From Anisus vortex (Eukaryota; Mollusca; Gastropoda; Planorbidae), in assembly GCA_949126835.1 (NCBI GenBank), contig OX421505.1:6206587-6270586 (forward strand): DNA of 64,000 nucleotides, written 5' to 3'. Made by a program: the position numbers and the translations under genes. Shown in pieces: positions 11,161 through 22,770 of the stretch (position 1 is the first letter of the stretch; each line of letters begins with the position of its first letter). The notes under the pieces were generated by a model that made no database searches, was not told where the DNA came from, and worked only from the letters and a program-made list of their open reading frames with translations.

Positions 11161-12320
11161 CTCAGATTTACACCTTCTCGTATATTACATTGAGGACAAA
11201 ACATAAAAAGAAAAAATCGAATTGTTTGTATTATTTTCAATTTTCCATTTTCTATACGGGTAATGATTTCTGGTTATTATAGCCTACAAAAGAGCATAGT
11301 GCTGTGCAGACTGGCTAAAAGAAGAAGAAGAATAGCCATTATCACTATTGTTGCTAGTAATTTTATTCCCATTAGTTGACATTTATGTGGATGTCAAGAC
11401 TTGTTACGATTTATTGTCTTTGCCAGGATGACTGCGGTCAGATAATATTAATTAGAAGGGAAATTTATACACCAAGCTTCCTGCAAAATGCAAGACAAAA
11501 ACTGAAACCATTGGATTTGCGTTAGACGCAATAAACTTCTATATAAATAGAGAGCCTGTAAAATATAAGATAAATGGAGCATTAAATGAAATAAAGAACC
11601 CAGATAAATATAGTCTAGTGTTAATGAACAGTAATAAATAAATAATAATAGTGTTTATAAATCTTTTATATGTATTTTCATACAGTAAACATTTTTTGTT
11701 CAATTGTCACTTAAACTTTTCAAATTCACCTCTCGACTCTTTAAGTCTATATTTCCAGTTGAAATAAACATTAAGTACGTTGATTGTGTGTGGGGCAAGG
11801 TTGACGAGTGAATCCACTAGTATAACGTGAACACAGAAACTGGTGAACGCTGCCTCATCGGCCCTATGATCAATTGGGTCCGACGGGTACTTTACTTGAA
11901 CAGTATAAATAAATAGTATTTCAGTTCGTATGAAAAGGGATCATAAGATAATGATCATGACAAAAAGTATGATCTCTCGACGTAGCATTCATGATTCATG
12001 AATGGACTTGTCAATAATATGTTTTACAAGAAGACGGACGAAAGTATATTTGAGGAATGTTATATCGTACAAGCAAGTATTACAGCCACGTCGAACGATA
12101 AACCAGACATTATTTACATTCAGGGCCTTAAGTAGAACCGTTGAGGCCCATATGGTATTACGGTACTCTAGCGTACAGAAGGTCCGGAGGCTCAATTCGT
12201 GGTTGCAAGGCTAGGATAGGTGTCAAACATTAGATGTGGACAAATTTAAAACCACTGGACATTGTCCTTGCCTAACAATTTCTTAGTTTGCTTTTGCCAC
12301 CGAAACTCGCAAACTCTGGC
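11161..12320 (+). repeat. Composite repeat, module E (copy 2)
   Basis: Same order of landmarks as 4597-5940: ttgtattattttcaatt, ggatttgcgttagacgca (about 11511), SINE-body piece (11810-11900), aacattcagggcc block (about 12115-12230). Between copies 1 and 2 the spacing is nearly conserved. Open frames of 68-70 codons on both strands at 11989-12214 are not convincing genes. Confidence 0.8.
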
Positions 12321-12349
12321 CACCCTACAAAATATGTATAAATTAAAGT

Positions 12350-13660
12350 AAAAAAAAAATTCATATGAAATATATTCAGGTTTTCATCTTGAGTACTTGC
12401 CAGTCCCCTGGATTTTCAACTAATTTTAGGTTTATAAGATTACATCTGTTTAAGATATATAGAACCAATGTGGACCGTAGTCACCCCATATTACTGTACT
12501 TAATATTTGTTTGATTCTCAATGTAATTGATAATTCTAATAAACAGTCATGTAAGCGTTGACAGTGTTAAGGGCCTAAAAAGTGTCAAAACAGTTTTTAA
12601 ACGGAATTTATTTACAAACTACTTGGGTAGTTAATGTAATGTTATAAAATGTACATATTTATTCTTTAGTCAAATTATATTTATGTAATGTTCAAATAAT
12701 TTTCATAGTCTGATCCTTTTAAAGCTATTAGTTTCTAGCTGTTTATTATTTTATATTATACAAAATGAAAAAAATGTGTTATTAGTATTAACCTAAAAAA
12801 AACGTTTTATTAACTCCCTTTTGTTAAATGTCTGATTCCTAATTAGTTTGTCAAACAAGTTATGTTTTGTAATATAACTACTATTACTGATTAATTAATG
12901 TTTCTTTATACAAATCCAGCATTATAGTTATCATTTTAATATTTAATTAGAGGTCTAAAATAAATTTAGGTTAAACATTAACAAATATAAATAAGCATTT
13001 TCTGCTTTAAATATTTGTCGATTTAAGGAGTTAGCTTTTTAAACATTATAAATTATATTAATTACAATTTATAATCTAGTAAAAAAGACTCTTATATTTA
13101 TTAAAGTAAGAAAACAAAAAAAAATATATTTTAGAATTACTTATATTTAAGTTTAATCAGAGAAGATGATCATAAGAACTATATTAAATATCATTAGCCT
13201 GAATCTACTAATGAGCGCCTTGTCATTCAATGCTCTTCTCTAATTGTTCAAGTCAGGCACATATTTAGTCACTTCTGAGTGTTCAAGTGCAAGTGACCTC
13301 TTTGTCGGCTTAACAAAGCTTTCTTATGCGATACAATATGTTCAACCAGAACTAGAACCTAAAAGAAGACTGAATGCCTAGCAGTTGAGAATAGCAGACG
13401 ACTTTCCTAAGCAGCTTCCATCCAGATTTATCCGCAAATTGGTACCTTTTTATGCTCAGTATTTGAATTTCTTATATTTAACTTGCTGCATTTTAAAATC
13501 GTCAATATCCTTCCACCTTTAAAAAAAGATCAAGATTGAAGTAGGTAGTATAATATAAAAGCAAACTAGGCTCGGTGAGATGAATGATTTGAAAATAGTC
13601 TTAGTTAAAAAAAACTCTGATTTAAATGCATCAGTATGTGCTTATGGAAAAAGCTCGTCC
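12350..13660 (+). repeat. Composite repeat, modules A and B (copy 3)
   Basis: Module A without its RT stub (actacttgggtagttaatgt at about 12619, ttaattagaggtctaaa at about 12943), then B (gacgactttcctaagcagct at about 13396, aagctcgtccatcc at 13651). AT-rich, no genes. Confidence 0.8.
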
Positions 13661-14035
13661 ATCCATCTATCTACCTATCTATCTGTCTATCTATATATCT
13701 ATCTACATGCCTATATATCTATCCTTATATTTGCCTTTGATTAGGGAAGTAGTTAATTGTCTCTCTCTATATATGTATATCCTCACCATAAATAGCCTTT
13801 ATATATATATCTATCTTCCTTTTATTCGTCTCTCTTTCTTTCTCTATTGCCACTGTTTTTCTCTTCATTTCTCTATTTCTCATTTTCACTTTTTCTCTCC
13901 CTCTGTCTCTCTCTGTCTCTCTGTCTCTCTGTCTCTCTGTCTCTCTCTCTCTTTTACACTCACACAAACAAACAACCTCCCTCGTTCTCAAACTCACTCA
14001 CTCCCTGCCTTGAATTTTTTTATTGCTTATGCAAC
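13661..14035. repeat. TATC microsatellite and CT-rich tract (module C, shortened)
   Basis: A short (TATC)n run to about 13735, then ttaggg...aagtagttaa and the CT-rich tract with (CTCTGT)n. Most of module C is missing in this copy. Frames of up to 141 codons here are low-complexity artefacts. Confidence 0.8.
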
Positions 14036-14350
14036 TAAGCCAGCGGCGTAACTAGGGTGAGTGCTCCTGGGGGTTCGTAAATGAGCTTGACCTCCATTTT
14101 GCTGTCTAGTTTTATTCATGAGTTGGCCCTGGCTGACGTGGAGGGTAAGACAGTCATTTTTGTGTGTGTTGATATCATTGTTTCTCTAAATGTATTTTTC
14201 AAATAATTTTGGCAGCAAGTTTTTTTTAAATTAGGTTTTAAAACAATCAGTTTAGCGCCTATTTAGAAAAAAATAATATTAAATAGTATCATTTTTCAGT
14301 GTACTAGACATACTAAGGGCTTATAAATATTTATCAATGGAAAAAAAAAC
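14036..14350. repeat. Interspersed repeat gcgtaactagggtgag
   Basis: Starts agcggcgtaactaggg and runs through ctgacgtggagg into AT-rich DNA (aaaacaatcagtttagcgcc at about 14240). Closely related to 34853-35150 and more distantly to 45165-45430. In all three it follows a degenerate CT or TCAC tract. Class unknown. Confidence 0.6.
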
Positions 14351-14479
14351 ACACAATATTTGCAAAGTAGAAAATGAGTTTATTTACATAATAAAAGGAA
14401 TAGAAATGATTGAGATATAGGAATATAAAACAGCACCAACATTTTTAATTTTCATCTTTACAGGTTGGGCCAATGATTT

Positions 14480-14660
14480 GAGCGGTAAATCTGCTAATAA
14501 TACGTATCGAACATATGCTATATTTATTTGCTTTGTCTTATGTGTGTAAAGTTTTTAATTTAATAATAAGTTTCATATTTGTTAGCCTAAACATTATATC
14601 TGTGTTCTTGCTTGTTTGTTGCTCAATTTTAAATGTGCACTTGGTGAAGTCTTTAGAGAT
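14480..14660 (+). repeat. L2/CR1-like LINE 3' untranslated fragment
   Basis: Resembles the 3' region of the L2-like LINE at 20340-20520 (tgctatatttatttg, agcctaaacattatatctgtgttcttg, gttaaatgtgcac-like end). No coding part attached. Confidence 0.5.
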
Positions 14661-14711
14661 TTGTGCTGGTTTTACTAATTATTAAAGAATTATGTCAAGA
14701 ATAAATAATTT

Positions 14712-14792
14712 TTAACCCTTACAGTCCCGGGTGCGTATATAGCGGAACTGAAGGCAGCATAGATAGAAGTGGGTCGGTACGGGAAGGGTTAA
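14712..14792. mobile_element. Very small TIR element (about 80 bp) with TTAA ends
   Basis: Begins ttaaccctt and ends aagggttaa, a 9-bp inverted repeat with TTAA at each edge, which would suit a piggyBac-like target. The core gcggaact...gcagcatagatagaagt recurs at 31011-31086. It interrupts sequence that is continuous in paralogues near 29860 and 37130. Confidence 0.6.
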
Positions 14793-14867
14793 ATCTGATT
14801 CTTAATATTGTCTAACCACCTAAGAAAAAAATATTTTAGAAAAATTAACTTGACGTGTTAATGGTGC

Positions 14868-15176
14868 ACGTTAGACGAGCGGCAGCGCGTTCTCCTGACG
14901 TTTCCAATGCCCTTGGTTTAAATTATTGTGAAGGTTACGATTCTTTTCCAAAAGTGTCCCTTAGTCTACCAATCTCTGTTGAGTACCTGACATTAGTTGG
15001 CAAAAATTAAAAGCGACTGGCTACACATCCCCTAGTATGCCGTGACCACGGTAACTGGTGAACGCTGCTTCATCGGCCCTATGATCAATTTGTTCCGACG
15101 GGTACTTTTCTTGAACAGTTTAAATAAATAGCATTCACTTTGTATAAAAAGGGAACATAAGAGTTATAATGATGAA
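14868..15176 (+). mobile_element. tRNA-derived SINE (3' part displaced by a solo LTR)
   Basis: Head with gacgagcggcagcgcg (box A-like) and a decayed box B (cttggtttaaatt), then body gagtacctgacattagttgg, cctagtatgccgtgaccac, gttccgacgggtactt. Flanking DNA matches that around the SINEs at 29938 and 37205. So this SINE was probably already in the composite unit before the unit was copied. Confidence 0.75.
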
Positions 15177-15629
15177 TGTTGATGTCCTAAATTACTGTTG
15201 GACCATCAATCAGATTAATCAGTCTCTTCAGAGAGTATTTGCTACAGTTGCTGAATTATTGTCTATCAAACATTGAACAGACGACTTCACAATATATATT
15301 TGAACTTGTAAATTAATAAAGGAACTCCTTGTTGCAGCATATGTAATTTATTAATATTATTAGATAATACTTCACATCCAATGAAAAACAATCACATATT
15401 ATAATAGCTACATAATAATACACATTTTTATTAAAATGGTCTCTGAGTCTATATTTATGCGAGCGTTCCTTGTAAGTTATGAGAAAAGACTGACGAGTAA
15501 GCGTGGGCAGTCACATGACTCTACACTTCCGATATAGGTTTTCTTAATATCCAAAAATGGGTTTTATTTCGACTTTTTAATTGTTAATTTAGTCACTACC
15601 TATATATATTATTTACTTGCTCCATAGCA
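15177..15629 (+). mobile_element. Solo LTR (453 bp)
   Basis: Starts TGTTGATGTCC and ends CCATAGCA, with a perfect 5-bp duplication atgaa on both sides (15172-15176, 15630-15634). The paralogue at about 5518-5525 has the uninterrupted site with one atgaa. Contains an AATAAA signal at about 15317. No internal retroviral genes; it is what remains after LTR-LTR recombination. Not similar by eye to the Gmr1-like LTR. Confidence 0.82.
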
Positions 15630-15778
15630 ATGAAGACAAAAAGAATGGTCTCTGGATGAAGTATTCATGAATGAACGTTACAATAATATGTTTTACAGAA
15701 GTATTGGACGAAAGTAGTATTAGAGGAATTTCGAAGAATGCATGCACGGATTATAGCCACATCGCACAATAATTCATA

Positions 15779-17754
15779 TGTTACGGCCAAAGCCCGAAGT
15801 GCGCAATCTGGCCGAGGCACTTGGCCAATGTCCGATGTGCTTGAAATTGCCAGTGTTTACGCTACTTTGGGCGGCCACTTCGCGATGTGGCTGGCAATCC
15901 ATGGCCAATGTCCGATGTGCTGATACAAGAATGTTTGGTAGGCGGCACAGGTGTGATGGCGGCTTGCATAAGCTAGCAATAACAGTGATACATACGCTGT
16001 GACGATAATTTTCTGTTCATCTTCTGCTTTTCAGAGAAAATCCTGCCGAAGTGGTTACTAATTATCAAGGAAATTAATTATCACACGATTTAGTAAACTA
16101 TCTACCTGGATAAAAACACCATTTGCGTCATAAATTGGCTGGATGGTGTCTGTGAGTAGAGAATTGACTTTTGATAATCCACAAAGGTGGTCCGGTCAGG
16201 CAGGAGCGACCGTATTTTTATCTAGCCATTGTCCGCGCGGTCTAGTTTCATAATAATAATAATAAGAAGACTTGTATAGCGCATATCCCGTTTGAAACAG
16301 TTCTAATCGCTGTCAACAGTTACAGACATAGTACAGACAACGAATAAAAGACAAAAATGTATAAATGAGAAATAATAAAATAGTAAAATAATAAACTGTT
16401 AATTGAATAGGTAGGTCTTCAGCTGGCTTCTGAAAGTGTCAAGGCTAGGGCACTGTCGAAGTTGTAGTGGGAGGGCATTCCATGCGGACGGGCCCACGTA
16501 TGAGAATGCCCGTTCGCCAGCGGATAATAGCTTCACACGAGGGATCTGAAGAGTTAGCGTATCAGAAGCCGAGCCGAGTGGACGGGATTGTGTATAGACC
16601 TCTAGACAGGAGCGAAGGTAGTCGGGGGCAGAGTCATTCAGGCACTTGTAACATAGAGACGCCAGCTTATATGAGATCCGGTGGTTAATGGGTAGCCAGT
16701 GCAGAGATCGGAGCAGAGGAGTAGTATGCGTCGAATTCTTCTTCTTAAGGACCAGTCGGGCAGCACAATTCTGAACACGTTGGAGGCCCTGAAGGGAGGA
16801 GGTCGAGAGGCCAGCCAAGAGCGAATTGCAGTAATCCAAGCGGAAAAAAGGAGAGAGATGACAAGCTTAACACAAGCTTCCTTGGACAGATAGCGACGGA
16901 TGGCAGCAATGTTTCATGTGTTGTATAAACATGGGTGGGGCCGCCAGTCGCAATGACAAAGAGCGTGTTTGATTTTATGAAAAGAGATAGAGAGGGAGTG
17001 TCAATACTGTACAGGGCAGGGCCATCATTGTTCTCGTGACCTACACCGACGACCGGGAAAACACCCTCCCAGCCCCACCCATTGACGGACTCTTGAAGCC
17101 ACAAGTGACTTGAATGTTTGGACAAAGGGATGGGAGAGAGATACGTGACTTTAAAGTCCCCCCACTCCTTTCTCATTGGTCCATGTTATATTTCGTGGGT
17201 AGATCTTCCTTGTGTAAAAACGCCCCATAACACGACTTTACGCACTTATTTCCGTATGGATTTTAGTTGTAACAAGTGATTAAAGATCTAAAATGTACTA
17301 TGATAGATGAACATGACTGATTTTGTAATTTAGTATAAATAAAGATAGATAATTTACTATAATAAACTAATTTGACTGATTATTTAATTTATTTTAATTA
17401 AATATTGTTAATTTACTATAATAAACTAATTTGACTGATTTTTTAATTTATTTTAATTAAATATTGTTAATTTACTATAATAAACTAATTTGACTGATTT
17501 TGTAATTTAGCTTAATTCTTAATCAATATAAGCCAAATATGATAATTACGGTATATAAACACTCAAAATCTGCTCATGACCTTCTTAATCGGGCTTTGGC
17601 CGATCGCCCCTGGCCATTTCGCGATCTGGCCGGCCAAGGTCCGAAATCAAGAACAGATCGGGCTTTGGCCGGTCAAATGTGAGGTGATATTGGCCACTTT
17701 GCGATCTGGCCGGCCAGATCGCGATCTGGCCGACTTCGGGCTTTGGCCGTAACA
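15779..17754. mobile_element. 1,976-bp non-autonomous TIR element
   Basis: Perfect 22-bp inverted ends: it starts TGTTACGGCCAAAGCCCGAA (plus GT) and ends with the exact reverse complement. The flanks show a 4-bp duplication cata (15775-15778, 17755-17758). Subterminal regions carry many gatctggccggcca-type motifs (15800-15910, 17590-17740), the sort of array a transposase could bind. No transposase; the interior holds an L2-like LINE fragment and an AT-rich 55-bp tandem repeat (about 17340-17510). A 4-bp duplication fits several superfamilies; I cannot assign one. Confidence 0.82.
16250..16920 (-). pseudogene. L2/CR1-like LINE, C-terminal end of RT ORF and 3' tail
   Basis: Open frame 16399-16839 (146 residues) starts MDYCNSLLAGL and shows the usual L2/CR1 pattern after the RT palm: LQRVQNCAARLV, RSLHWLPI, RISYK, then WNALPLQLRQ and the final FRSQLKTYLF. 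Coding sense continues upstream to about 16915 in another frame, so there is at least one frameshift. The 3' end has the characteristic gcgctatacaagt followed by a (TTA)n tail at 16252-16266. 5'-truncated and dead; nested in the TIR element. Confidence 0.88.
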
Positions 17755-18030
17755 CATACATCAATTACATTTAGGGCCTGACTTAGAACCGTTGAGGCCC
17801 ATATGGAATTACGGTACTCTAGCATATCGAAGGTCTGGAGGTTCAATTCGTGGTTAGAAGGTTAGAATAGGTGTCAAACATTAGATGTGGGAAAATTTTA
17901 AACCACACGACATTGTCCTGGCCTCACAGTTTCTTAGTGTGCCTTGGCCACCGAAACTCTCAAACTCTGCTCTACCGGATCAAATTACGCAGTTGCAGGA
18001 AAAGTGAAGAGAACAACAGAAACCCATTTT

Positions 18031-18790
18031 TAATACGTTCATAGACCTGGCTAAGTCATTTACAAATAATTCTTCAAAAAAATATAATGGGGCCTCGCAT
18101 TTCACATATAACTAATAAGACATACATACAATGTAATGGTAAAACAGGGGTCAAAAACATGTTTAACAAAATTAAATAATAAAATAATGTGATTTTAAGT
18201 TCTTTTTTTTTAATGTAACAATAACAAAACACAAAAACAAAAGTATTAAAAAAGTATTTTAAAAAAATATATAAAGTCCACATTTTCTCCTACAATTTAA
18301 TTGATTTATCACTACATGTATATATATAGCTCAGTGCCACACATTGCACTTATCTAAATATAACAGTCCCATTTTCTACAACATTTTAATTACTTGAGCA
18401 CTCCTTCCTGCCAGCTTTTCTACTACTTAATGTGTATTTGATTCTCAGTGTGATTGAGAATTCTAAAAAATAATCACGAATATATTTTTAAAATTAATAA
18501 CTATTAATTCAAAAGAATGGATATCAGGTAATCATACTACTTGGGTAGTTAATGTAAAGTTTAAAAATATGCATATACATTTTTTTGTCAAATAATATTT
18601 ACGTAATTTTCAACTAATTTTCATAGTTCGAACCTTCTAAAGCTATTTGTGCAAGCCGTTTATTATTTTATATTACAAACAATGAAAGAGACTTGTTATT
18701 AATAGTAAACCAATAAAAACGGTTTTATTATCTCCCGTTTATTACATGTATATTTCCTAATTTGTTTCTATAACGATGCCAAAAGTAATG
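18031..18790 (+). repeat. Composite repeat, module A (copy 4)
   Basis: Starts at the RT-stub end (ttcatagacctggctaag), then the standard landmarks: gattgagaattct (about 18453), actacttgggtagttaatgt (about 18536), acggttttattatctccc (about 18719). A G-run remnant of another insertion follows at about 18818. Confidence 0.85.
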
Positions 18791-18889
18791 TTTAGTAATA
18801 CACAGTGCCCTCACATGGGGGGGGGGGGGGAACAGAGGGAGCATATTGACAAGTCCTTATTAGGTGTGACCTTTTGAACTGCTACGATC

Positions 18890-19440
18890 GTGAACTTCCG
18901 GTGAAATTTCCCGCCATTTTCGTAAACAAAAACCATGCTTTTGGTTCTGTTTGACAATTGATTTTAACATCGACATCCAGTTCTTGTCTTGTAGAAATAT
19001 ACAACGGCTACAAGATTAGTTATGAGGAATCCGTTTTTAATATCAAAAGTGAGTAGGGCATAATTAATATAAATTAATCAAAGTGTTAGTCGCGTTAGGC
19101 TTAATGTAGAATTTGTTTATAAAATAAGTTAGTCAAGAGTTGAGTCCTTAGTAATTGAAAAAACACAATGCGGAGATTTATAAAAAACAACAACACGAAA
19201 ATTATTTTGCATCATGCAATTAGTTTGGGATTATAAATAAGTGATTCTTAAAATCTGACATTCACATTCCATCGTTTTCTTTTGGCGCCATTTTTTGGAA
19301 ATGAAATAAAATTTAATTATATATATATTTTCGTATTACCAGTAACGTAGCACACAGACATGTTTAGGAGAAAATGATCGAATAAGATCGGAAATATTTT
19401 TTCTTGTGAACTTTTATGCATGCATAATCGTTGAGACTTG
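18890..19440 (-). pseudogene. THAP-like gene-start fragment, inverted copy
   Basis: On the minus strand an ATG at about 19363 begins MSVCYVTG, matching the start of the THAP-like copies at 31315 and 59536 but with Cys changed to Tyr. The rest of the block (about 19010-19060, rattcctcat region) is the reverse complement of 31600-31740 and 59860-59960. It is the only inverted module I see. Splice-donor-like gtgagt is present at about 19050 on the plus strand. Not a working gene. Confidence 0.5.
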
Positions 19441-19620
19441 TCAAATCCCGGGGGCGACGCTTTCAGGATGGGGGGGGGGGCAAATGTAGTCTAAATATAG
19501 CAAATATAGCACTAAACAAGCAGTTACAATATGCAAGTGGGCGGCGCTGAAACTTTTGCCCTGGGGCGCTACATAAGCTTGTAAAGGCTCTGGTAATGTA
19601 ACCAATATTATTCTTTATAC
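19441..19620. other. G-rich MITE-like remnant
   Basis: Contains cccgggggcgacgc and a G run at about 19470, then gggcggcgctgaaac and ggggcgctac. It resembles the G-rich TIR element at 8121 in character only. No defined ends. Confidence 0.3.
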
Positions 19621-19737
19621 AAATCAAGCATTATGGTTTTCATTTTAATATTTAATCAAAGTACTATCGCCAAAGTTGATGGTTTGGAATTATTGATGGT
19701 CTTGAACTGCTATATTCCCTTTGCAGAAAATGTAAAC

Positions 19738-20524
19738 AAACCTCGGTGTCGTTATCGATTCACAGTTGTCTTTCGATGCCCACATTAGAAACCTATGCAG
19801 AGGCCTTTATTTACAGCTACGTCGACTTGGTCAGATAAGACCTTATTTGTCATTTGACTCAGCAAAGAAACTTTCGGCTGCCTTTATACTCTCACGCCTC
19901 GACTACTGCAATGCTCTGCTAATTACAGCATATTCAAAACAGTGCCGCCCGCCTGGTCACGCGAAAGTCAAGGCGTGATTCTGTGACAGTTCTCCTGCGT
20001 CGGCTGCACTGTGAAAACCAGAATTGAATACAAAGTGGCGCTACTTTGCCATCAGTGCCTTTTTAATAACGAGATGCCGTCCTATCTCAAGGAACTAATT
20101 ACACCATATGTCCCGCAAAGAGCAATTCGTTCTGCCAACTCATCGCTTTTGGAAGAGCCCCGTTTCTCTCTGACGACCGTTGGCCTTAGAGTCTTCTCAG
20201 TATCCGGTCCAAAGGTGTGGAATCTACTTCCTGTTCAACTCAGGCCAACAAGCTCTATTGATACTTTCAAAAAGAACTTAAAGACTCATTATTTCAAGAT
20301 TTACCTTAGTTAAAATTTAACATGCTTTAGACCCCTACTGTCTTACTTATAGGTTGGGTCAGTTAATGCTACATTTATTTGATTTTGTAATTTTATTTTT
20401 ATATGTCATCAGTTAGTTTTGACTCCTAGCCTAGAGTAATGTCTGTGTTCTTAGTTGTATGTTAAATGCGCTCTGAGCTTACATTATGTTTGTTGGCAGC
20501 GCTACACAAATATTGTATTATTAT
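19738..20524 (+). pseudogene. L2/CR1-like LINE, RT C-terminal region with 3' UTR
   Basis: Two frames. The first (to 19978) has SFDAHIRNLCRGLYLQLRRL, then SAAFILSRLDYCNALL, the end of the RT palm/thumb. The second (20011-20313) has RIEYKVALLCHQCL, VPQRAIRSANSSLLE, KVWNLLPVQLR and the terminal FKKNLKTHYF. A frameshift near 19930-20010 removes the region between. The 3' UTR ends gttggcagcgctacacaaat followed by (TTA)n. Known family behaviour: L2/CR1 LINEs end in short simple repeats. 5'-truncated, inactive. Confidence 0.88.
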
Positions 20525-21574
20525 TATAATGTTATTTAATTAGAGGTTTAAACCTAATTTAGGTTTAACAGATGTAAAGAAACATTTTCTGCTTTAATCG
20601 TTTGTCGATTTAAGGAATTTGTTTTTAAACATTAAAAATTATGATTAATTACAATATTATATAATCTACTAAATAAGTATATTATATTTACAAATAAATA
20701 AAAACTAATGCATTTTTTGTAAACTTATATTTTTGTTTAATCAGAGAAGATTTACCATATCTCTTAAATGTAATTAATCTAAATAAACTAGTGAGCGCCG
20801 TGTCATTGAAGGTTCTTCTCTAATTGTTCAATATCATGCACATATTTACTCACTTCTGAGTGTTCAGGTGTAAGAGACCTCTTTGTCGGCCTAAAACAAG
20901 CATTCATGAGCGATAAATCGGTACAACCAAAACCAGAAATTGAAAGAAGACTGAATGCCTAGCAGTTAAGAATAGCAGACGACTTTCCTAAACAGCTTCC
21001 TTCCAGATTTATCCGCAAATTGGCACTTTTTGATGCTCAGTTTTTGAATTTCTTATATTTAACTTGCTGCATTTTAAAATCGTCAATATCCCTACACTTA
21101 ATAAAAAAAAATATCGAGATTTAAGTTGGTAATATGGCATCTACATCTATATATTAAGCAAATCAGACTCGATGAGATGAATGATCATGAATAGATTTGT
21201 CAAAAATATGTTCTACAAAAGGATCGGACGAAAGTGATATTTGATATATGAGGAATGTCGAAGAATGCATGCAAGTATTACAGCCACATTCCACGATAAA
21301 CCATACATTATTTACATTCAGGGCCTTACCTAGAACCGTTGAGGCCCTAATGGGAGGATGGTGCTCTAGCGTACAGAAGGTCCGGAGGCTCAATTCGTGG
21401 TTGAAAGGCTAGAACAGGTGTCAAACATTAGATGTGGCAAAATTTAAACCACCGGACATTGTTCTGGCCTAATAATTTCTTAGTGTGCCTTGACCTCCGA
21501 AACTCGCAAACTCTGCTCTACTGGATCAAATTACGCAGTTGCAGGAAAAGTGAAGAACAACAGAAACCCATTTT
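20525..21574 (+). repeat. Composite repeat, modules A-end, B and E (copy 4/5)
   Basis: ttaattagaggtttaaacct (about 20535), gacctctttgtcgg (about 20876), gacgactttcctaaacagct (about 20979), then a direct jump from B at about 21180 into E (gatcggacgaaagtgatatt at about 21222, gccttacctagaaccgttga at about 21324). Modules C and D are missing. The same B-to-E junction occurs at 48180. Confidence 0.8.
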
Positions 21575-22400
21575 TAATGCGTTCATAGACCTGACTAAGT
21601 CATCAAAATACATAATGTAAGCTCAGAGCGCTTTTCACATATAACTAATAAGACATATATATATCAGTATAGCTCAGTGGTCCATCCTGGCAGCCTTTCT
21701 GGTACTTTATATTCATTTGATTCTCAATGTGATTGAGAATTCTATAAAATAGTCATGTATTTTATGCATTGCTTAAGAGATATATTTTAACGGAATGGAT
21801 ACCTTGTTTTCATACTACTTCGGTAGTTGATGTAATGTTATTAAATGTGCATATAACATCTTTTGTCATATTATATTTAATATTATTACTAATTTTCATA
21901 ATTCGATCCTTCCATAGCTATTAGTTGCAATCCATCTATTATTTTATATTATAAAAAATGAAAAAAATCTTGTTAGTAATATTAAACTAAAGAGAACGGT
22001 TTTATTATATCCCTTTAGTTAAATTAAAGTGTCCTTTTTTTCTTTAAAAGATGCCAAACTAGTTATGATTTGTAATATAACTAATATTACTGATTAATTA
22101 TTGATTCTTAATACAAATCCAGCAATATGGTTCTCATTTCAATATTTAATTAGAGGTCTAAACTTAAATTAGGTTAAACAGTTGTAAATAAATATTTCCA
22201 GCGTTAATTGTTTGTTGATTTAAGGAGTTTGTTTTTTAAACATAAAAACTTATATTAATTACAATATATAATCTAGTAAATAGACCCTAAGCCTCTTATA
22301 TTTATAAAAGTAAGATTAACAAATACATTTGTTTTATAATTACTTATATTTATAATTTAAATGTATTAATACCTGTAGCTTGGTTTGCTATTCTTATCCT
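21575..22400 (+). repeat. Composite repeat, module A (copy 5)
   Basis: RT-stub end gttcatagacctgactaag (21581), gattgagaattct (about 21732), actacttcggtagttgat (about 21814), ttaattagaggtctaaac (about 22147). AT-rich and non-coding. Confidence 0.85.
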
Positions 22401-22464
22401 TTTTGGTCCTTTTCTTTTATAATTTTTCAGAGTTAGTATGGATGTTGTAAGGTTTGACATGCTT

Positions 22465-22770
22465 TGAGATATTTCCCCGCATTTAGCGCCAAAAGACACC
22501 GTCGTCGTCTTCCCACACCTTTATTTGCACTGAGTAACTTGACCTCACTATACCCATCTATGTAAAACGGTTTTCAAACAAATAAGTTGGAAACACATTA
22601 GAAACACATTGGAAATACATTGGAAACACATTGCAAATACTTTCTCGGCATAAAGTTAGACCGTAAAAAAAAGGTTGACAGTTGACATTTTCTGTCTCAT
22701 TTTCTACTTGAATGTCTGAAAAAAACGTTTGAAAGGAATCTTTATCTTTGCTTGGATATTACTGAATAAC
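22465..22770 (+). repeat. Segmental duplication, first part (paralogue 51455-51760)
   Basis: Shared run includes tttccccgcatttagcgc, cccacacctttatttg, actgagtaactt and ttggaaa...ctttctcg. The same order is found at 51460-51740. Not coding as far as I can tell. The second shared part is at 23870-24335. Confidence 0.75.

Larger units (their letters stand above)
15630..18030 (+). repeat. Composite repeat, module E (copy 3) split by a TIR element
   Basis: E landmarks at 15635-15778 and again at 17755-18030 (catacatcaattacatttagg, ccgttgaggcccatatgg, tcaaacattagatgtggg, ending in the RT stub at about 18005). The DNA between is the TIR element 15779-17754. Confidence 0.8.

Noticed and set aside
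16745..17176. 143-codon minus frame next to the L2-like LINE
   Set aside because: Overlaps the LINE in a different frame; only its last part carries LINE sense in a shifted frame, and the rest has no motif.
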